A stretch of 64,000 bases of DNA from Cryptomeria japonica (GCF_030272615.1 NC_081407.1:380269179-380333178); one strand, 5' to 3'. Numbered from the stretch's first letter, positions 1 through 12,060 are shown. The notes: generated by a model from the sequence alone, not told the origin. Numbers and translations are program-made.

Positions 1-1109
1 CCAAGGACGTAAACTTGAAATGGGCCAGCATTGTATGTGCACCAAGTTCATATTGCAACCATTTTATATAACTACAGGAAATGAATTCTTCTTAAAGTAA
101 ACACACAGAATCTCTAATAAACTAATACTTAATCCTACAACTAGAAATTGCCTTAAACAATTACTATTTAAAAGATAAAGTTCTGGCGAGCAACAGGAAC
201 TACTCTGCTGTCGTGGCTGCAGGAACAGACACAGGAATTGTTTCCTATGGCTACAGGAACAAACAAATACAAAAAACAACTATAACACAAGTATGAAAAC
301 TAGTTTAAAACATACCAAGGATTACTCACCATGTGGGCCCCCTTGATTGAGTATTTCCAGAACTTTAGATTACACTTATCTAATCATCCAAAATTACTTG
401 ATCTCTTTATTTCATCTTTACTGGAAAATACATACATAACACCAGAAAACTGTGTATTCAAAATACTAGCTTTTTCTCTGTTATCCCTGAGAGGAGAGAG
501 ATCCCTTTTATTTATAGGAAAGCTTATAACAAACTTCTAACTAACTGCCCACATCCCTACGGAATAGATGAACATAATTTATTTAACAAAAGAAGAAGAA
601 GAAGTCAGCACAGGACAACAAAACAACATGTCCTGTAGTTGAGAAAATATAGCATGGTCACCTCCTAGATCTAAGATCCATTAAGAGCAGTTATAAATGT
701 TTTCATTAATCAATCTGATTAAGAATCGGTCCATTCATCCTAATCATAACTGTATTTCCTTGACTGGGTCAGCATTGCGGTTACACACTTGATGATCTTT
801 TGAACCGCCATCTGTCTTTTCCTCACTTTTGCTGACCCTGCATCAAGATGTTAACACGCACAACAACATGTGTATATACCAATGCTAACATGATATAACA
901 TAAACCATATTTATAATTAACTTTAGATATTTGCATAGAGATATCATTTAAAACCACTATATGACACCCTTAGGTATAGGTTAAACCTGTTTCAAAAACA
1001 CTTGAAAGGTATCATCTTAGGAAAACATTATAATCCAATGTCATCTAATCATAAGACCTAAGTAGGAGTATTATATCAAAAATGTATAAAAAGTAGAGCC
1101 TTTGTTTAG
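1..1109. other. AT-rich stretch without a recognised gene
   Basis: I see no coding region with family features here. A short GAA-rich run lies near 589-603. The stretch around 480-540 reads on the - strand like a possible LTR leader (a TATAAATAAAAGG-like string), but no partner repeat is visible in the window, so no element is called. Confidence 0.4.
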
Positions 1110-1474
1110 ACTCATCAGTATCAAAGTTCTTGGGATCCAACATGGTGAGATCACTATCAATTTGATATCCCCTAATCTCATCAACTTGACCATACAAGTC
1201 TTAAAACTTTTGCCAAGAATCCTTGATTAGAGTAGATTCCCCAATATGAAAAAATGAGATCCTTTGATACATACTTTCTTAAGAAACCAATTGTCGTGAT
1301 ATTTTTAGTGAGCCAATCCAAGTGACCAACTGGATCATCCTTAGGATCAACGGAAGCAACAATAGTTCCATCAATGTAATGAGTTAGTCCTTTTTTCATA
1401 AGTTTACTCCATGCATCAATTTTCCAAGTAGCATAATTACGAGGAGTTAAGAGAGTAAATTTAGAAGAACCCAT
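1110..1474 (-). pseudogene. Copia gag N-terminal fragment
   Basis: Reading the - strand from the ATG at 1474 gives a Ty1/Copia gag start (DUF4219/UBN2-like), including the string NYATWKIDAW near residue 12 and a conserved HYIDGTIV about 20 residues later. It matches the gag start of the complete element at 5718. The frame is lost near 1260-1280, where the sister copy continues into a WQKFQDLYGQVDDI stretch. Only about 120 codons remain, so it cannot make a capsid protein. It keeps a Trp codon where the complete element has TGA at the same site. Confidence 0.7.
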
Positions 1475-2640
1475 AGTAGTAAAAAGGAAGGAGCACAAAA
1501 GCACAAGAGACACCCCCCCAAACTCAATCAATCAAAGTACGCCCCCAAAAATGATGATTTTGGAACTTTATATGTAGTGTGTGTACAATAGGCCACTTGC
1601 AAACAATGGCAAGGTGGAATTCTGATTTTATATTACAACTGCCCCAATAGGCTAAGAACTACAAAAAAAAATACCAACAAGATAGATCTATGCAATACAA
1701 GTGCCAAATTGGCCAAAAAAGACCATATGCTGAAAGTATAATTTCTACCCAAAATTGCTACAAACAGATAGCATATTATGAGATTAGACAAAAAATAATG
1801 CACTTTGAAAAAAAATGGAACCTGAAAAGGAGTTCGTATGAACCCAAACAAAGTCTCGGAGGTTGCAGAAACAAGGATTGGACAGGTATAGTCACTAAAA
1901 AATGAGATTTCTCAAAATTTGTCCATCAAAATAAAAAAATAATGCCACTACAAGAAAGTACACGAAATTATAGCCCATTTCAAAAAAATTGCACCAAAAA
2001 AGGAGCAAAAATGAATAAGATGTGGCCATTTGAAGTTGAACTACAAAATCAAAAAGCTCAATGAAGGGGGCCTGCAAAATTTCAAAAAAATAATGACGTC
2101 GGCAAATTTTAGGGTTAAATTTGACGGTTGTATGGTCGTCCCCAAAACTCCACCTCCTTGCTTACATGGCATTCGTACTATACGGATGGATGACATGTCA
2201 AAATCTGATTGGCAAAAAAATGGCGTGGCAGACTACAGATGGTACGGTCGCTGATTGGCAGTGACTAGGCGCTCGCATGGAGGTGTCAGCAGAGGACACG
2301 TGCAGAGGCATCGACAATGGGTGACATGATCATCTAGTGCTAGGAGGTTTGCCGACTGGTGGGGTCATTGGTGCCGGTGCCAGTAGGAGATTTCGGGTCC
2401 GCGAAGGAAGTCGGGAGCAGCAACAGGGGCCAAGTTGGCACGACTGAAGTATGGGCCGATGGGTGAAGACTGGCGGGAGCTACCACGGGTGGTTGTCGAA
2501 AGAGAAACGACCGCCAGGAGAGGACGGTTTGTCGGGAACAAGTCGGGAGATGCTTACGGTGGAGCGGGCCAGTACGACGGCCAACAGAAACTCCTTGCAC
2601 ACAAAGGTGCAGCGTATGGAGTATAGGGGGTGGGGGTCCC
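1110..2640 (-). mobile_element. Truncated second copy of the 2792-7735 Copia family
   Basis: This block aligns by eye, in the same order and orientation, with 5355-6935 of the complete Copia element: the start of gag first, then the long untranslated leader. Shared landmarks are the gag start near 1474 (5718 in the other copy), the leader text around 1551-2100 and the GC-richer block around 2264-2635. It has no LTR. Homology stops abruptly near 1110 on the gag side and near 2640 on the leader side, where Sirevirus-like gag sequence begins. It is a relic cut at both ends. Confidence 0.75.
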
Positions 2641-2791
2641 CAAAAATTTATCATCAACTCAAGCTAGGAGGAAGGAACTTTTGCAAAAATAGGATGATGA
2701 TAATGCACTCAAGGAATATTGTTAGAAACTGAGTCAAGAAAACATGCTCATGCAAAATGAAATGCAAGACCTGGCTATGAGGATGTGAAAG
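2641..2791 (+). pseudogene. Sirevirus-like gag, piece left of the Copia insertion
   Basis: In frame with a coiled-coil style stretch (KLSQENMLMQNEMQDLAMRM near 2731-2785), this is the upstream half of the reading frame that resumes at 7741. The Copia element at 2792-7735 separates the two halves. The piece already carries stops (near 2692 and 2729). Its left end abuts the truncated Copia copy, so the start of this gag and the 5' LTR of its element are missing. Confidence 0.6.
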
Positions 2792-3253
2792 TGTGGGATT
2801 TTGCCAAGATCAAGAGCTCAATGAAATGTACAAATAGAGACAAAAAATAGGACAAGCATAAACTGTATTCTCATCAATAGATAAAATAAGATCAATAGTT
2901 CTTACATACAATGAATATGAGCCTGCATATATAGGCAAGACAATATGGATATGTGAGCACACAAACATGACATGTGGCTCAACAAGAAACAAGGGTAGGT
3001 AGAAAATGGGTGTGATAGGTAGGAGAAACAATAAAATATTCCACATGAGGTGGATCACCCACTGAAGGTGGAATTATCACTCCACAATAAGTGGATATGA
3101 TAGACGAGTAACAAGATCACACCATAAAAGGTGGAAATTCTCCTACACACACTATCCCAATGTTGCACAAACACCCAAGTGTCTCATACCCAAACTACTA
3201 TGAAATGCATTTCCTAAGTATACTTAAGTAACGATGAATAATTATTTACACCA
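2792..3253 (-). repeat. 3' LTR of the Copia element
   Basis: About 462 bp, repeated at 7262-7735 with scattered substitutions and small indels (roughly 93-95% identity by eye). It ends next to a polypurine tract on its internal side, which identifies it as the 3' LTR for a - strand element. Termini are TG/CA. Confidence 0.85.
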
Positions 3254-3264
3254 ATGCCCCCCTT
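3254..3264 (-). other. Polypurine tract of the Copia element
   Basis: On the - strand it reads AAGGGGGCAT immediately before the LTR start TGGTGTAAAT. A purine run touching the 3' LTR is the plus-strand primer site expected for an LTR retrotransposon. Confidence 0.75.
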
Positions 3265-3436
3265 AAGTCTACAATGCAACTAAGAAATGCAAGATGGGTC
3301 TCGGCTACGAGGCCATGTTAGGTACCCATGTACAAATTTAAATGCATGAAAACCAATGCAATGAAATTTCTCACAAAGTGGGGAAAGAGAGAAAAACACA
3401 ATGGGAAAAAACCCTCTACAAAAAGAGAGATGAAAT

Positions 3437-5032
3437 CTATACAAGATAACTCTCATAGAAGCATTGAGGAATAAAACCCCATGTGAGGAAAAAGTCCCCC
3501 CCATATGAGAGAAGAAGAGAAGTTAGGAAGCCCACCCTCAATGTAGATTCTGCACCAATGATAGAAGCTCGATGATGTATGAAGAAACTACTCCATGAAC
3601 TTCGAACAACATTCCTCCCCTTAAGAAGAAAAAAAACCAAAGGTGTATCCATGAAGTCTCCCCAATCATGAAGGGAAGATGTAGGAAAAAAACTCATGAT
3701 GAATGGAATCTCTGAAAATAGCTCAAGTGTCCCCATGTCGATGCTGAAAGATACCCCCTCCAAAGGTGGTGAACTACTCCACACTGCTGAAAAAGGCACT
3801 CCAAGATCTAGTGGAGATGAATGTAGAATAATGTCCAAAGACTCACATGTCTCCTCTAAACATAAAGAGACCTCCTCCAAATACTGTACATAAGTATCCA
3901 CAATCATGTCAAACTCAAAAGAATGATCATGTAGAGAATGAATGAGAGGGTTAGAGTGTGGCCTCGCCACAATCGAAGAAGAATCATCATCATCAAAGAG
4001 AAGATGGATATCATCAATGGTGTCTCCCAAATCTGCAACGTAGGATTCCACAAACAAACCTGCAATGTTTGTCAAGCACTCAACCCATGAAACTGAAGCT
4101 GGAAGACAATGAATATCCTGCTGCACTAAATCACATGAAGGCAAAACTGTCGCACTATATGCATCATCAGGTGCAATAGGTAACGTGATATCAATATGAG
4201 GAGATGAAACACAAGGCTCAAGAACGGGGTCACAAGTGAGAATCCCCATGTTCAAGTACCCAAAGTTCTCCTCAAAATCTAAATCATCACAAGAAGTGTG
4301 ATCATCATGTGAAGAATCATCATATGTGAAATCATCATCAACAAAATTTGAAAAGGAGTATAACCGAGATTCATGATCAACCACCCTAGTCACAATGATA
4401 GCTATAGTCTCCAAGTCTCTAATTAAAATTGACTCAGGTGTGAACTCCACAATTCTCTTAGTTGCACCATGTGTGATTTGATAGATGGAAAGGAGATTGT
4501 TTGTCAAATGGGGTACACACAACACATCATTGAAGGAGTTTTCCCCAATGGTAATAGATCCTTCCCCAATCACATCCATGTATGTATGATTGCCCATCAA
4601 AATCTGCGGCATGGTGCAAGGCTCAAATGTAGAGTGTGAAGATGCCATATGATGAGAAGCCCTTGAATCTAGAAGCCATCTCCCTAAATCATGACTTGTA
4701 GTAGCACAAAGAGCTTTTCCTTTTCTTGTCCCAAAAGAGTGAGTCTTCCCACTTGTTGAAGCCATGAATTCTTTCCCTTTCCCTTTTGATTGTGAGGAAG
4801 TGGAAGTTGATGAATCATCCTTCTTGTAGACATTAGGCAAATCAATGTTATGCTTTTTGAGGATATGTGTGAGCTCATCAATCTTCTTAGAATGGCAACG
4901 ATGCTCCTCATGACCAAAATTTTTACAATAGGCACAAGTAGGTCTCTCTCTCTTTGGTGAATTGTCCCTCTTGGAAGAGGATGAATCTCCTTGTTGTGGA
5001 GAAGGTGATGCTTTGTCCTTAGCCTTTGATTG
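3437..5032 (-). pseudogene. Copia gag C-terminus, protease-like domain and unknown acidic tail
   Basis: An open frame of about 530 codons without an early ATG, downstream of a TGA at 5033-5035. In order it shows a CCHC zinc knuckle (CAYCKNFGHEEHRC, near 4895-4940), a Ser/Lys-rich linker, and a Copia protease-like segment with WLLDSRASHHM near 4650-4680 and the typical DVLCVPHLTNNLLSI string about 60 residues later. Active proteases of this family have DSGAS; here Gly is Arg, so activity is doubtful. After that the frame leaves the Copia plan: instead of integrase and RT there are about 330 residues rich in Asp, Ser, Cys and Leu that I do not recognise, ending at 3437. The tail could be a captured or strongly diverged sequence. 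Confidence 0.7.
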
Positions 5033-5035
5033 TCA

Positions 5036-5718
5036 TTTCTTCTTGTTTGAGTTATCCTTTCCTTGATTTCCTTTGTTCCCTTGATTTGCCTCTAATGCTT
5101 GAGACTTAAAAGCCTTAAGAATGCCCATGCTTATCAACTTAGTTTGTTCCATCATCAATTTTTGACAAAAGCATCAAACGTAGGCATTGTGTAGCTTTAA
5201 CCCATTGTCATCCTATGGGTTTGGAAACTAGAAACAAATGCTACATATTCTTGTGGAAGCTTTCCCATCAAATTGAGGATCAATTGAGTATCCTTCTTAT
5301 CAATGCCACAATCCTTGAGTTGTGCCCTCAACTCTTTTTCCTTAGTGACATAATCTTGTATAGTATCAAAGTTCTTGGGATCTAACATGGTGAGATCACT
5401 ATCAATCTGATATCCCCTAATATCATCAACTTGACCATACAAGTCTTGAAACTTTTGCCAAGAATCCTTGATTAGAGTAGATTTCCCAATATGAAAAATG
5501 AGATACTTTGATACATACTTTCTTAAGAAAACAATTTTCACAATATTTTTAGTGAGGCAATCCAAGTGACCAACTGGATCAGCCTTAGGATCAACGGGAG
5601 CAACAATAGTTCCATCAATGTAATGAGTTAGTCCTTTTTTCATAAGTTTACTTCATGCATCAATTTTCCAAGTAGCATAATTATGAGGAGTTAAGAGAGT
5701 AAATTTAGAATAACTCAT
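5036..5718 (-). pseudogene. Copia gag (UBN2-like), N-terminal part
   Basis: From the ATG at 5718 the - strand encodes a Copia gag: NYATWKIDA near the start, HYIDGTIVAPVDPK, a DSWQKFQDLYGQVDD helix and a KLPQEYVAFVSSF motif typical of the UBN2/gag polyprotein domain. It forms the particle shell in related elements. An in-frame TGA follows WKIDA; the sister copy at 1474 has TGG there. The frame stops at 5197 and shifts before rejoining the zinc-knuckle region below 5033. It is a clear family member but not translatable in one piece. Confidence 0.75.
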
Positions 5719-7249
5719 AGCAGAAAAAAGGAAGGAACACAAGAGCACAAAAGCACAAGACACCCCCCCCCCCCCCTAAATTCAATCAATCAAAGTACCC
5801 CCCCCCCCCCCAAAAAAAAAAGAAAAAGAAAAAAGATGATTTTGGCACTTTATATGCAATGTGTGTACAATAGGCCACTTAAAAACAATGGAAAGGTGGA
5901 CTTCTAATTTTATTTTACAACTGCCCTAATAGGCTGAGAACTACAAAGCAAAATACCAACAAGATAGATCTATGCAATACAAGTGTCAAATTCGCCAAAA
6001 AAGACCATATGCTGAAAGTATAATTTCTACCCAAAATTGCTACAAACTGATAGCATATTATGAGATTAGACAAAAAATATTGCACTTTCAAAAAAAATGG
6101 CACCTGAAAAGGAGTTCGTATGAGCCCAAACGGAGTCCCGGAAGTTGCAGAAACATGGATTGGACAGGTATAGTCACTAAAAAATGAGATTTCTCAAAAT
6201 CTGTCCATTAAAGTCAAAAAATAATGCCACCACAAGAAAGTATACGAAATTCTAGCCCATTTCAAAAAAAAAACACCAAAAAAGAAGCAAAAATGAATAA
6301 GATATGGCCATTTGAAGTTGAACTACAAAATCAAAAAGCTCAATGAAGGGGGCCTACAAATTTTCAAAAAAATAATGACATCAACAAACTATGAGGTTAA
6401 ATTTGACAGTCATATGGTCATTGCCAAAACTTCGCCTCCTTGCCTATGTGGTGTTCATACTGTATGGATGGATTTCTTGTCAAAATATGATTGACAGAAA
6501 AATGACGTGGTAGACTGCAGACGGTACGATGATGATTGGCAATGACTAGGCGCTGGCGTGGAGGTGTCGACAGAGGACACGTGTAGAGGCATTGGCAGCT
6601 GGGGGCTGCATGGCAGTGGGTGACTTGGTCGTCTGGTGCCGGGAGGTCTTTCGATTGGTGGGGTTGTCGGTGTTGGCAGGAGAGTTCGAGTTCGTGGAGG
6701 AAGCCGGGAGTAGCAGCAGGGGCCGGGTTGGCACGACAGAAGTACGGGCCGACAGGTGAAGACCGGCGAGAGCTACCACGGGCGGTCGCTGGAAGAGAAG
6801 TGACTACCATGAGAGGACCATCCACCAGGAACAGGTTGGGAGATTCTTACGGTGGACCGGGCCAGTACGACGGCCGACAGAAACCCCTTTCACACAAAGC
6901 TGCAGCGTATGGAGTACCGGGGGTGGGGGTCCCTGAAATTTTATTTTTTTTAACTCTTTTTTTTTTCACTTACACTTTTTTTTTAATCGAAATTTTTCAA
7001 AATATTTTTTTTCTCTGGAAATTTTTTTTAAAATTTTTTCAAAATCCGTACAAATATAGCAAAATTGGTGAAAATTTTTCTCTCACCAAAATAGGCCGAC
7101 TTTATAGCCAAAGTTCATGGAAACGACCACCCGGACACAATGGCAAGGTCGGATCTGGTCTAGGACGCCTCCAAAAGATGTTTCTCCTCAAATCTGGCTT
7201 TTGACGTTGCAATAATGCCTCTCAAAGACGAATCAATGACACTCTAATG
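5719..7249 (-). other. Long untranslated leader of the Copia element
   Basis: About 1.5 kb between the PBS and the gag ATG, unusually long for Copia. It holds two poly-C tracts (near 5764-5776 and 5801-5811), a GC-richer block at about 6540-6930 and a T-rich block at 6940-7080. Open frames in the GC-rich part have no family features. Much of the block recurs at 1560-2640 in the truncated copy. Confidence 0.6.
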
Positions 7250-7261
7250 GCTCTGATACCA
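7250..7261 (-). other. Primer-binding site (initiator tRNA-Met type)
   Basis: On the - strand the LTR end CTCACA is followed directly by TGGTATCAGAGC, the classic plant Copia primer site complementary to the 3' end of initiator tRNA-Met. This fixes the 5' LTR and the element's orientation. Confidence 0.9.
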
Positions 7262-7735
7262 TGTGAGATTTTGCCAGGATCAAGAGCTCAATGAAATGTA
7301 CAAATAGAGACAAAATATAGGACAAGCATAAATTGTATTCTCATCAATAAATAAATAAAGATCAATAGTTCTTACATACAATGAATATGAGCCTACATAT
7401 AGGCAAGGCAATATGGATATGTGAGCACACAAACATGACATGTGGCTCAATAAGAAACAAGGGTAGGTAGGAAATGGGTGTGGTAGGTAGGAGAAATAAT
7501 AAAATATTCCACATCAGGTGGATCACCCACGGAAGGTGGAATTATCACTCCACAATAAGTGGATATGATAGAGTAGTAACAAGATCATACCATAAAAGAT
7601 GGAAATTCTTCTACACACTATCCCAATGTGGCACAAACACCCAAGTGTCTCATACCCAAACAACTATGGAATGCATTTCCTAAGTAAACTTAAATAAAGT
7701 GTAATAATATCCATGATGAATAATTATTTACACCA
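7262..7735 (-). repeat. 5' LTR of the Copia element
   Basis: About 474 bp, the partner of 2792-3253. It borders the tRNA-Met primer site on its internal side. It should carry the element's promoter; I did not find a convincing TATA box. Confidence 0.85.
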
Positions 7736-7740
7736 ACACA

Positions 7741-8463
7741 AAGGATATTGAGGACAAAAAGAAGAAAGAAGAAAATATTGCTACATCTTTGAAGAACAAA
7801 TTGGAAGAATGTGACAGATTGGCTTATGAGAATGATATGCTGAAAACCAGTTTGGTGCAATCCTGGAATAATGAACAAGAACTTGAAAGACAAGTAATAT
7901 CTCAGAGAGATGATTTGACAACTGCAAGTGAGTACAAAGAAAAGTTTAGGATTAGTGTTGCATAATTGGATGACTTATTGAAAAGACAAAGGCAAGGTGA
8001 TGATTCTAGAGGACTTGGATTTGTACAAGGTGAAAGCTTCGGTACTGCATATCAAACAACCAGTATGCAAAACTCATCAGAACTGAGGAAACCGGTAAGG
8101 CAATCTAATGCTTATAAATTCAATGGTAGATGTTTTGTTTGTAATAAATTTGGGCATATGGCTAAACAATGTAGAAATAGAGCAAATCAAAACTACAATT
8201 TTGTTCCTAGTCAATGCACAAATTGCAAGAAATATGGTCATAAGTCAAAATACTGCAAAATGAATGTTAAATTTCATGCATGTGAAAAGTTTGGACATTT
8301 TGATAATCATTGTAGGTCAAGGAATGACACCGGATATGTCAAATCAATTCAAAAGAATAATTTTACATGTTATGCATGCAACAAAATAGGTCATATTGCT
8401 AAGTACTGTAGAAGCAAGACTCAACCGGTTAGCAATAATCAAGCAAATGAGAAAGGAAAATAG
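7741..8463 (+). pseudogene. Sirevirus-like gag: coiled coil plus zinc knuckles
   Basis: The frame resumes from 2791 across the Copia insertion with a Lys/Glu-rich coiled-coil stretch (KDIEDKKKKEENIATSLKNK), has one in-frame TAA near 7963, then continues to 8463. It contains zinc knuckles of form C-x2-C-x4-H-x4-C: CFVCNKFGHMAKQC, CTNCKKYGHKSKYC and CYACNKIGHIAKYC. A further unit between the second and third lacks its first Cys (FHACEKFGH). Multiple knuckles bind element RNA in the nucleocapsid part of gag. A long coiled coil plus several knuckles fits Sirevirus-type Copia. No protease, integrase or RT follows. Confidence 0.75.
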
Positions 8464-8937
8464 AAGGTAGATGAAATACCTCAAGATCACACCAAGAGAT
8501 GGGTTAGAAAATCTAAAGGACCAAGTGGAGATGCAACAACACCGGTAACTCCACCAATAGAATAGAGCATTCCTTGGGAAATTCCATTGAGAACTGAAGC
8601 ATAAGCCTTAGGAGTTGACAAACTCATTGCAAATCTTGCATATTCCCTGGAGGAGATCCGAAGAGATCTGGAGAGTTGTGTTCATCATTGATGAAGGTTC
8701 ACCCGGCATAAGACTGTGAAATCAACATCTGGTAGGGTAGATCACGAAGCATTTATGACAAAGAAAGATTAGGGTTTATTCGCTGATAAAAGGGGAAAGT
8801 GGATTCATTTTCACTCACCTAGCATTCAAGCATTCAGAGAAAAGCAAAGCAAAATTTAAGGCAATTAAGAGTGAGAAAGACATTCTGGAAGGATTTGAAT
8901 CTTCCAACTGGCGTTCACTTTCAGGTATTCTTCGAAA
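8464..8937 (+). other. Junction region between gag and the accessory ORF
   Basis: The gag frame ends at 8463 and degenerate coding text with stops runs to about 8690. It then passes into what looks like an untranslated leader before the ATG at 8938. In an autonomous Sirevirus about 3.5 kb of pol would lie here; none is visible. Confidence 0.5.
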
Positions 8938-11900
8938 TGGCATCCAGATCTTGAGCTCCTACTTTCATTGCAAATCCCACCATTATCAAATTTAAGGATA
9001 GGCTGAGACCCATCTTCAAGGAGGTTCCCCTGATAGCCAAGAAGGAAGACTCTATGGGAGAATTCTCTAGGGTTCCTAACGACGTGATGTATGTTGAAGA
9101 TGTAAGGGCATATATTCACTGCACCTTGGAGGATCTAGGCACAGAGGAGATAAAAGACATGTATCAATCGGTGATACTGGGCAGCTCCTAAACCATCAAG
9201 TCGGAATTCAAAGTCATTGAGGATCTAGGGTTAACCGGTATCCTATAAATATCGGAATTCAAAGATGAGATCATCATATACATTTTGAGTTGGGTTCACA
9301 ACAAGTTTATCTGGTTGGATTAGGCCTACATGATCACAAAGGAGACTATTCAAGCAGTCACCAACTTACCCAAGGTCGGACAAGAACCTGGCAAGAAGAT
9401 TTCCAATATAGAGGTTGAGAAGCTCACTAGTGCAACCCATGATAAAAGATTAATGAGGATTAACACAATCATCGACACAGATCTAAAGTTTGCAAGCATG
9501 ATAATCGGTTATAAGGTAACTCAATCTAGTCGATTGAATTTTGTTGCTAGTTCTTGCATCCATGTTGCATATCAGATGTTGAGGAATGATGCAAAATATG
9601 ATTTATGTGAATGGTTGAGGAGTGAATTGATGTTGAATCTTGGAAAGATTAAGGGTGTTAAGAAAGGAACCTTTAGATTTGGAAACCTCATTGTTTGTTT
9701 AATGCTTTACTTCATAAATGAGCTACCCGGTCTAGGGAAGAAGCATTGGGCTCATGAGATACCAGTAGGTATGCAGATCAAGGAAGCAATCACCGGTCTT
9801 GGTATCGGCAGAGCTGAGAAACTTTGGGGTTATTTCAAAATATTTTAGGAAAATATGAGGCAGAGGGAGAGAATATCAAAAAACATTATGGAGAAGTACT
9901 CCATGATATTTGTTTTATGGTGAAGACCAATGAAACCCTCATGGAGTCAGTAGAACCAAGGACCTTATGGGTCACAGAGCTTGGATATGAGGTGGATGAT
10001 AACATTCTGGATCTCTATGCTAAAATGTTGCTAGATGCTTCATTGGATGACAAAACCAAACACTTTGGCATTGCGGAAGAAAAAGCTCTTGAAGTCAAAA
10101 CTGGCTTCAACAGGAAGAGAAGGGAGAAGAAAATAGATAAGATGTTTGCATTTGTGCAAAATGTCATTCACAGGATAGGAACTAAAATGGGTTCTGGATC
10201 CAAACTGACAACAGAACTGGTAGTGGCTAGTGCTCTAGAAGTGAAGAAGCTTGAAGCTTACATTTCTACCGTCACTTCTGATTCTGATCTAGAGGACAAT
10301 GAACCTCTAGCATTCATAAGGGTACAAAAGAAGAAAGTAGATCAACCACTAGTAGAGGAGAAGAAGGTGGAGCCAAGGAGGAAACTTGTTAGAAAGGTAA
10401 CAAAACCTATTGCACCCCCACCTCTAGCAAGGAAGCCTACACAAAAGAGAAAACTAGTTACATCCACTCCAGTACCCCCATCAAAAAGAAGAAGAGTGAT
10501 GATGCTACTGAGTCTAGTAAGGCTAAAATGACCTGTGCTGAATTAATTGATGAAATTACAAAGGATGGCATTTTGAAAAATGTATCTATTTACTATGAGA
10601 GTTTAGAGGATAATGAGTAGAATGAGATAGAAGAGGCAATTTTGTTGCACATAGATATTTATAAGAAATCCTTAGTAGAAATTTTGAAGGAAATTCCTCT
10701 ATCATTGTACAATAAACTAGATGCTAGAAGAATTGACGTAGTCAAGAGGGATAGAGAGATCAAAGAGGTAGAACTTTTGAATTTGTGTGGTGCAATTAGT
10801 AATGAAGAAACGAAGAGGTGTATAGATATTGCCAATATGACAGTATTTAGTAGCAAACCCCAACAAATAAGCTTAATGATGGGTAGAGTTAATGAAGTTA
10901 TAAATGAGACCAGTGGGCCAAATTCTTCCAAAAGAATCCAGACTTTCTTACCTCTCATGAAGAATTTGTTAAGTCAACAACTTCCACCATTCTAGATAAA
11001 TCAAAAGGGAAAGGTATTTTGGGAATTTCAGAACCAATTTTGGATATATCGGTAGAAAATAAGGTTGTACAGACACCGCCAGCAGCTAAGGAGAGTGTAC
11101 AATCTATACCGACATAAATAATTTTTGAGCAAGGAAATATACAGTATACTGAGAATATTGTGGATAATACTCCACCGATAGTAATTGTTACTACACCAAG
11201 TGGCGAAGCCACCGATGCAAAGGAGGTTAAAGTAAAGGTAAAGAGAACTGAGACTACACCGGCAGTAGATATTGATTCCTTAGCAAAGATTTTGGCAATT
11301 GACACTTCTCAAGTTGAGAAGAAATCAATAACTGAGATGAGTCCCACTGAATTAATCATGGTAGCTACTCAAAAGCTACTAAAGGAGGGATCAACAGATA
11401 AGGGAATAATTCATCAATCAGTTACAATTTTCATAGATTAATGCCTAATTGCATGTTGAGAATGAAGAAAGCCCTTCTGGCAAGCTGAAAACACTAACAG
11501 AGCACATATCTAACAATTTTCAATCACTGCAGTAGATCTCAGATCGACAAGCACTAGAGAGATTCACTGTGGCTAAAAGATCCGCCTTTGACCAAATCAT
11601 TGTAACAGAGAAGAAGAAAATTGAAGATAAACTGATTCTTATTGAGAATTGTTTAAAACAGTGTACAAGTATCTGCAAGGTTTGTTGTAACATAGAAATT
11701 CTTACAACAAATATAGATGGTAGATTGAAGGAATTACATGATAAAGTAGTTAACATTGCAAATTCTTTTGATGGTTTGACCTCTCTAACAACATCTGGTA
11801 ATGGTCAAATTTTATCTTTGGAGAATAATTTTTTCGCTCTTAAGAAGGAGAGAGAAAATATCATTAGGAGAGCAAGGAGTCTTAGAGGATCGGTGAGTCC

Positions 11901-12060
11901 AAGACTAGATTCACTAGGTGTGCATAAGAGAGAGTGTATGGATATGATTGCAAAACCCACACCGGCAGAAGTCTTAGAGAAGGAAAAAATTGCACACTTA
12001 CTAAATGGACTGGTATCCATATCTGAAACATTCAAAACTGGATGGGATACATACCTATAG
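8938..12060 (+). pseudogene. Long accessory (envelope-position) ORF of the Sirevirus-like element
   Basis: From the ATG near 8938 to the stop at 12060 most of 3.1 kb reads as one diverged protein of roughly 1000 residues. Stops fall near 8953, 9190, 9246 and 9319, and frames change near 9840, 10500, 11000 and 11450-11560. The middle (9824-10531) ends in a basic, Pro-rich, nuclear-signal-like segment (KRKLVTSTPVPPSKRRR). The C-terminal part is helical and acidic. No domain is recognised, and neither a signal peptide nor a clear membrane anchor is visible. Its place just before repeated PPTs and the 3' LTR matches the envelope-like ORF of Sireviruses, but homology is not shown. Confidence 0.55.

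Larger units (their letters stand above)
2792..7735 (-). mobile_element. Complete but non-autonomous Ty1/Copia-type LTR retrotransposon
   Basis: Direct LTRs of about 462 bp (2792-3253) and 474 bp (7262-7735) flank 4 kb of internal DNA. Read on the - strand, the order is 5' LTR, PBS, leader, gag, zinc knuckle, protease-like domain, an unrecognised acidic region, PPT, 3' LTR. The LTRs start TGGTG and end CACA on that strand. Integrase, reverse transcriptase and RNase H are absent, so mobility would need enzymes from a related Copia. The insertion splits a Sirevirus-like gag frame. Flanking five-base sequences (gaaag and acaca) do not match, so the target duplication has decayed or the ends are off by a few bases. 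Confidence 0.85.

Noticed and set aside
6620-7204. 194-codon + strand ORF in the Copia leader
   Set aside because: GC-rich leader then T-rich run; low-complexity Phe/Lys end and no counterpart frame in the sister copy at 2340-2657.
2787-7740. Target-site duplication around the Copia element
   Set aside because: The five bases on each side (gaaag, acaca) do not match; partial match only if the border is moved by four bases, so not claimed.
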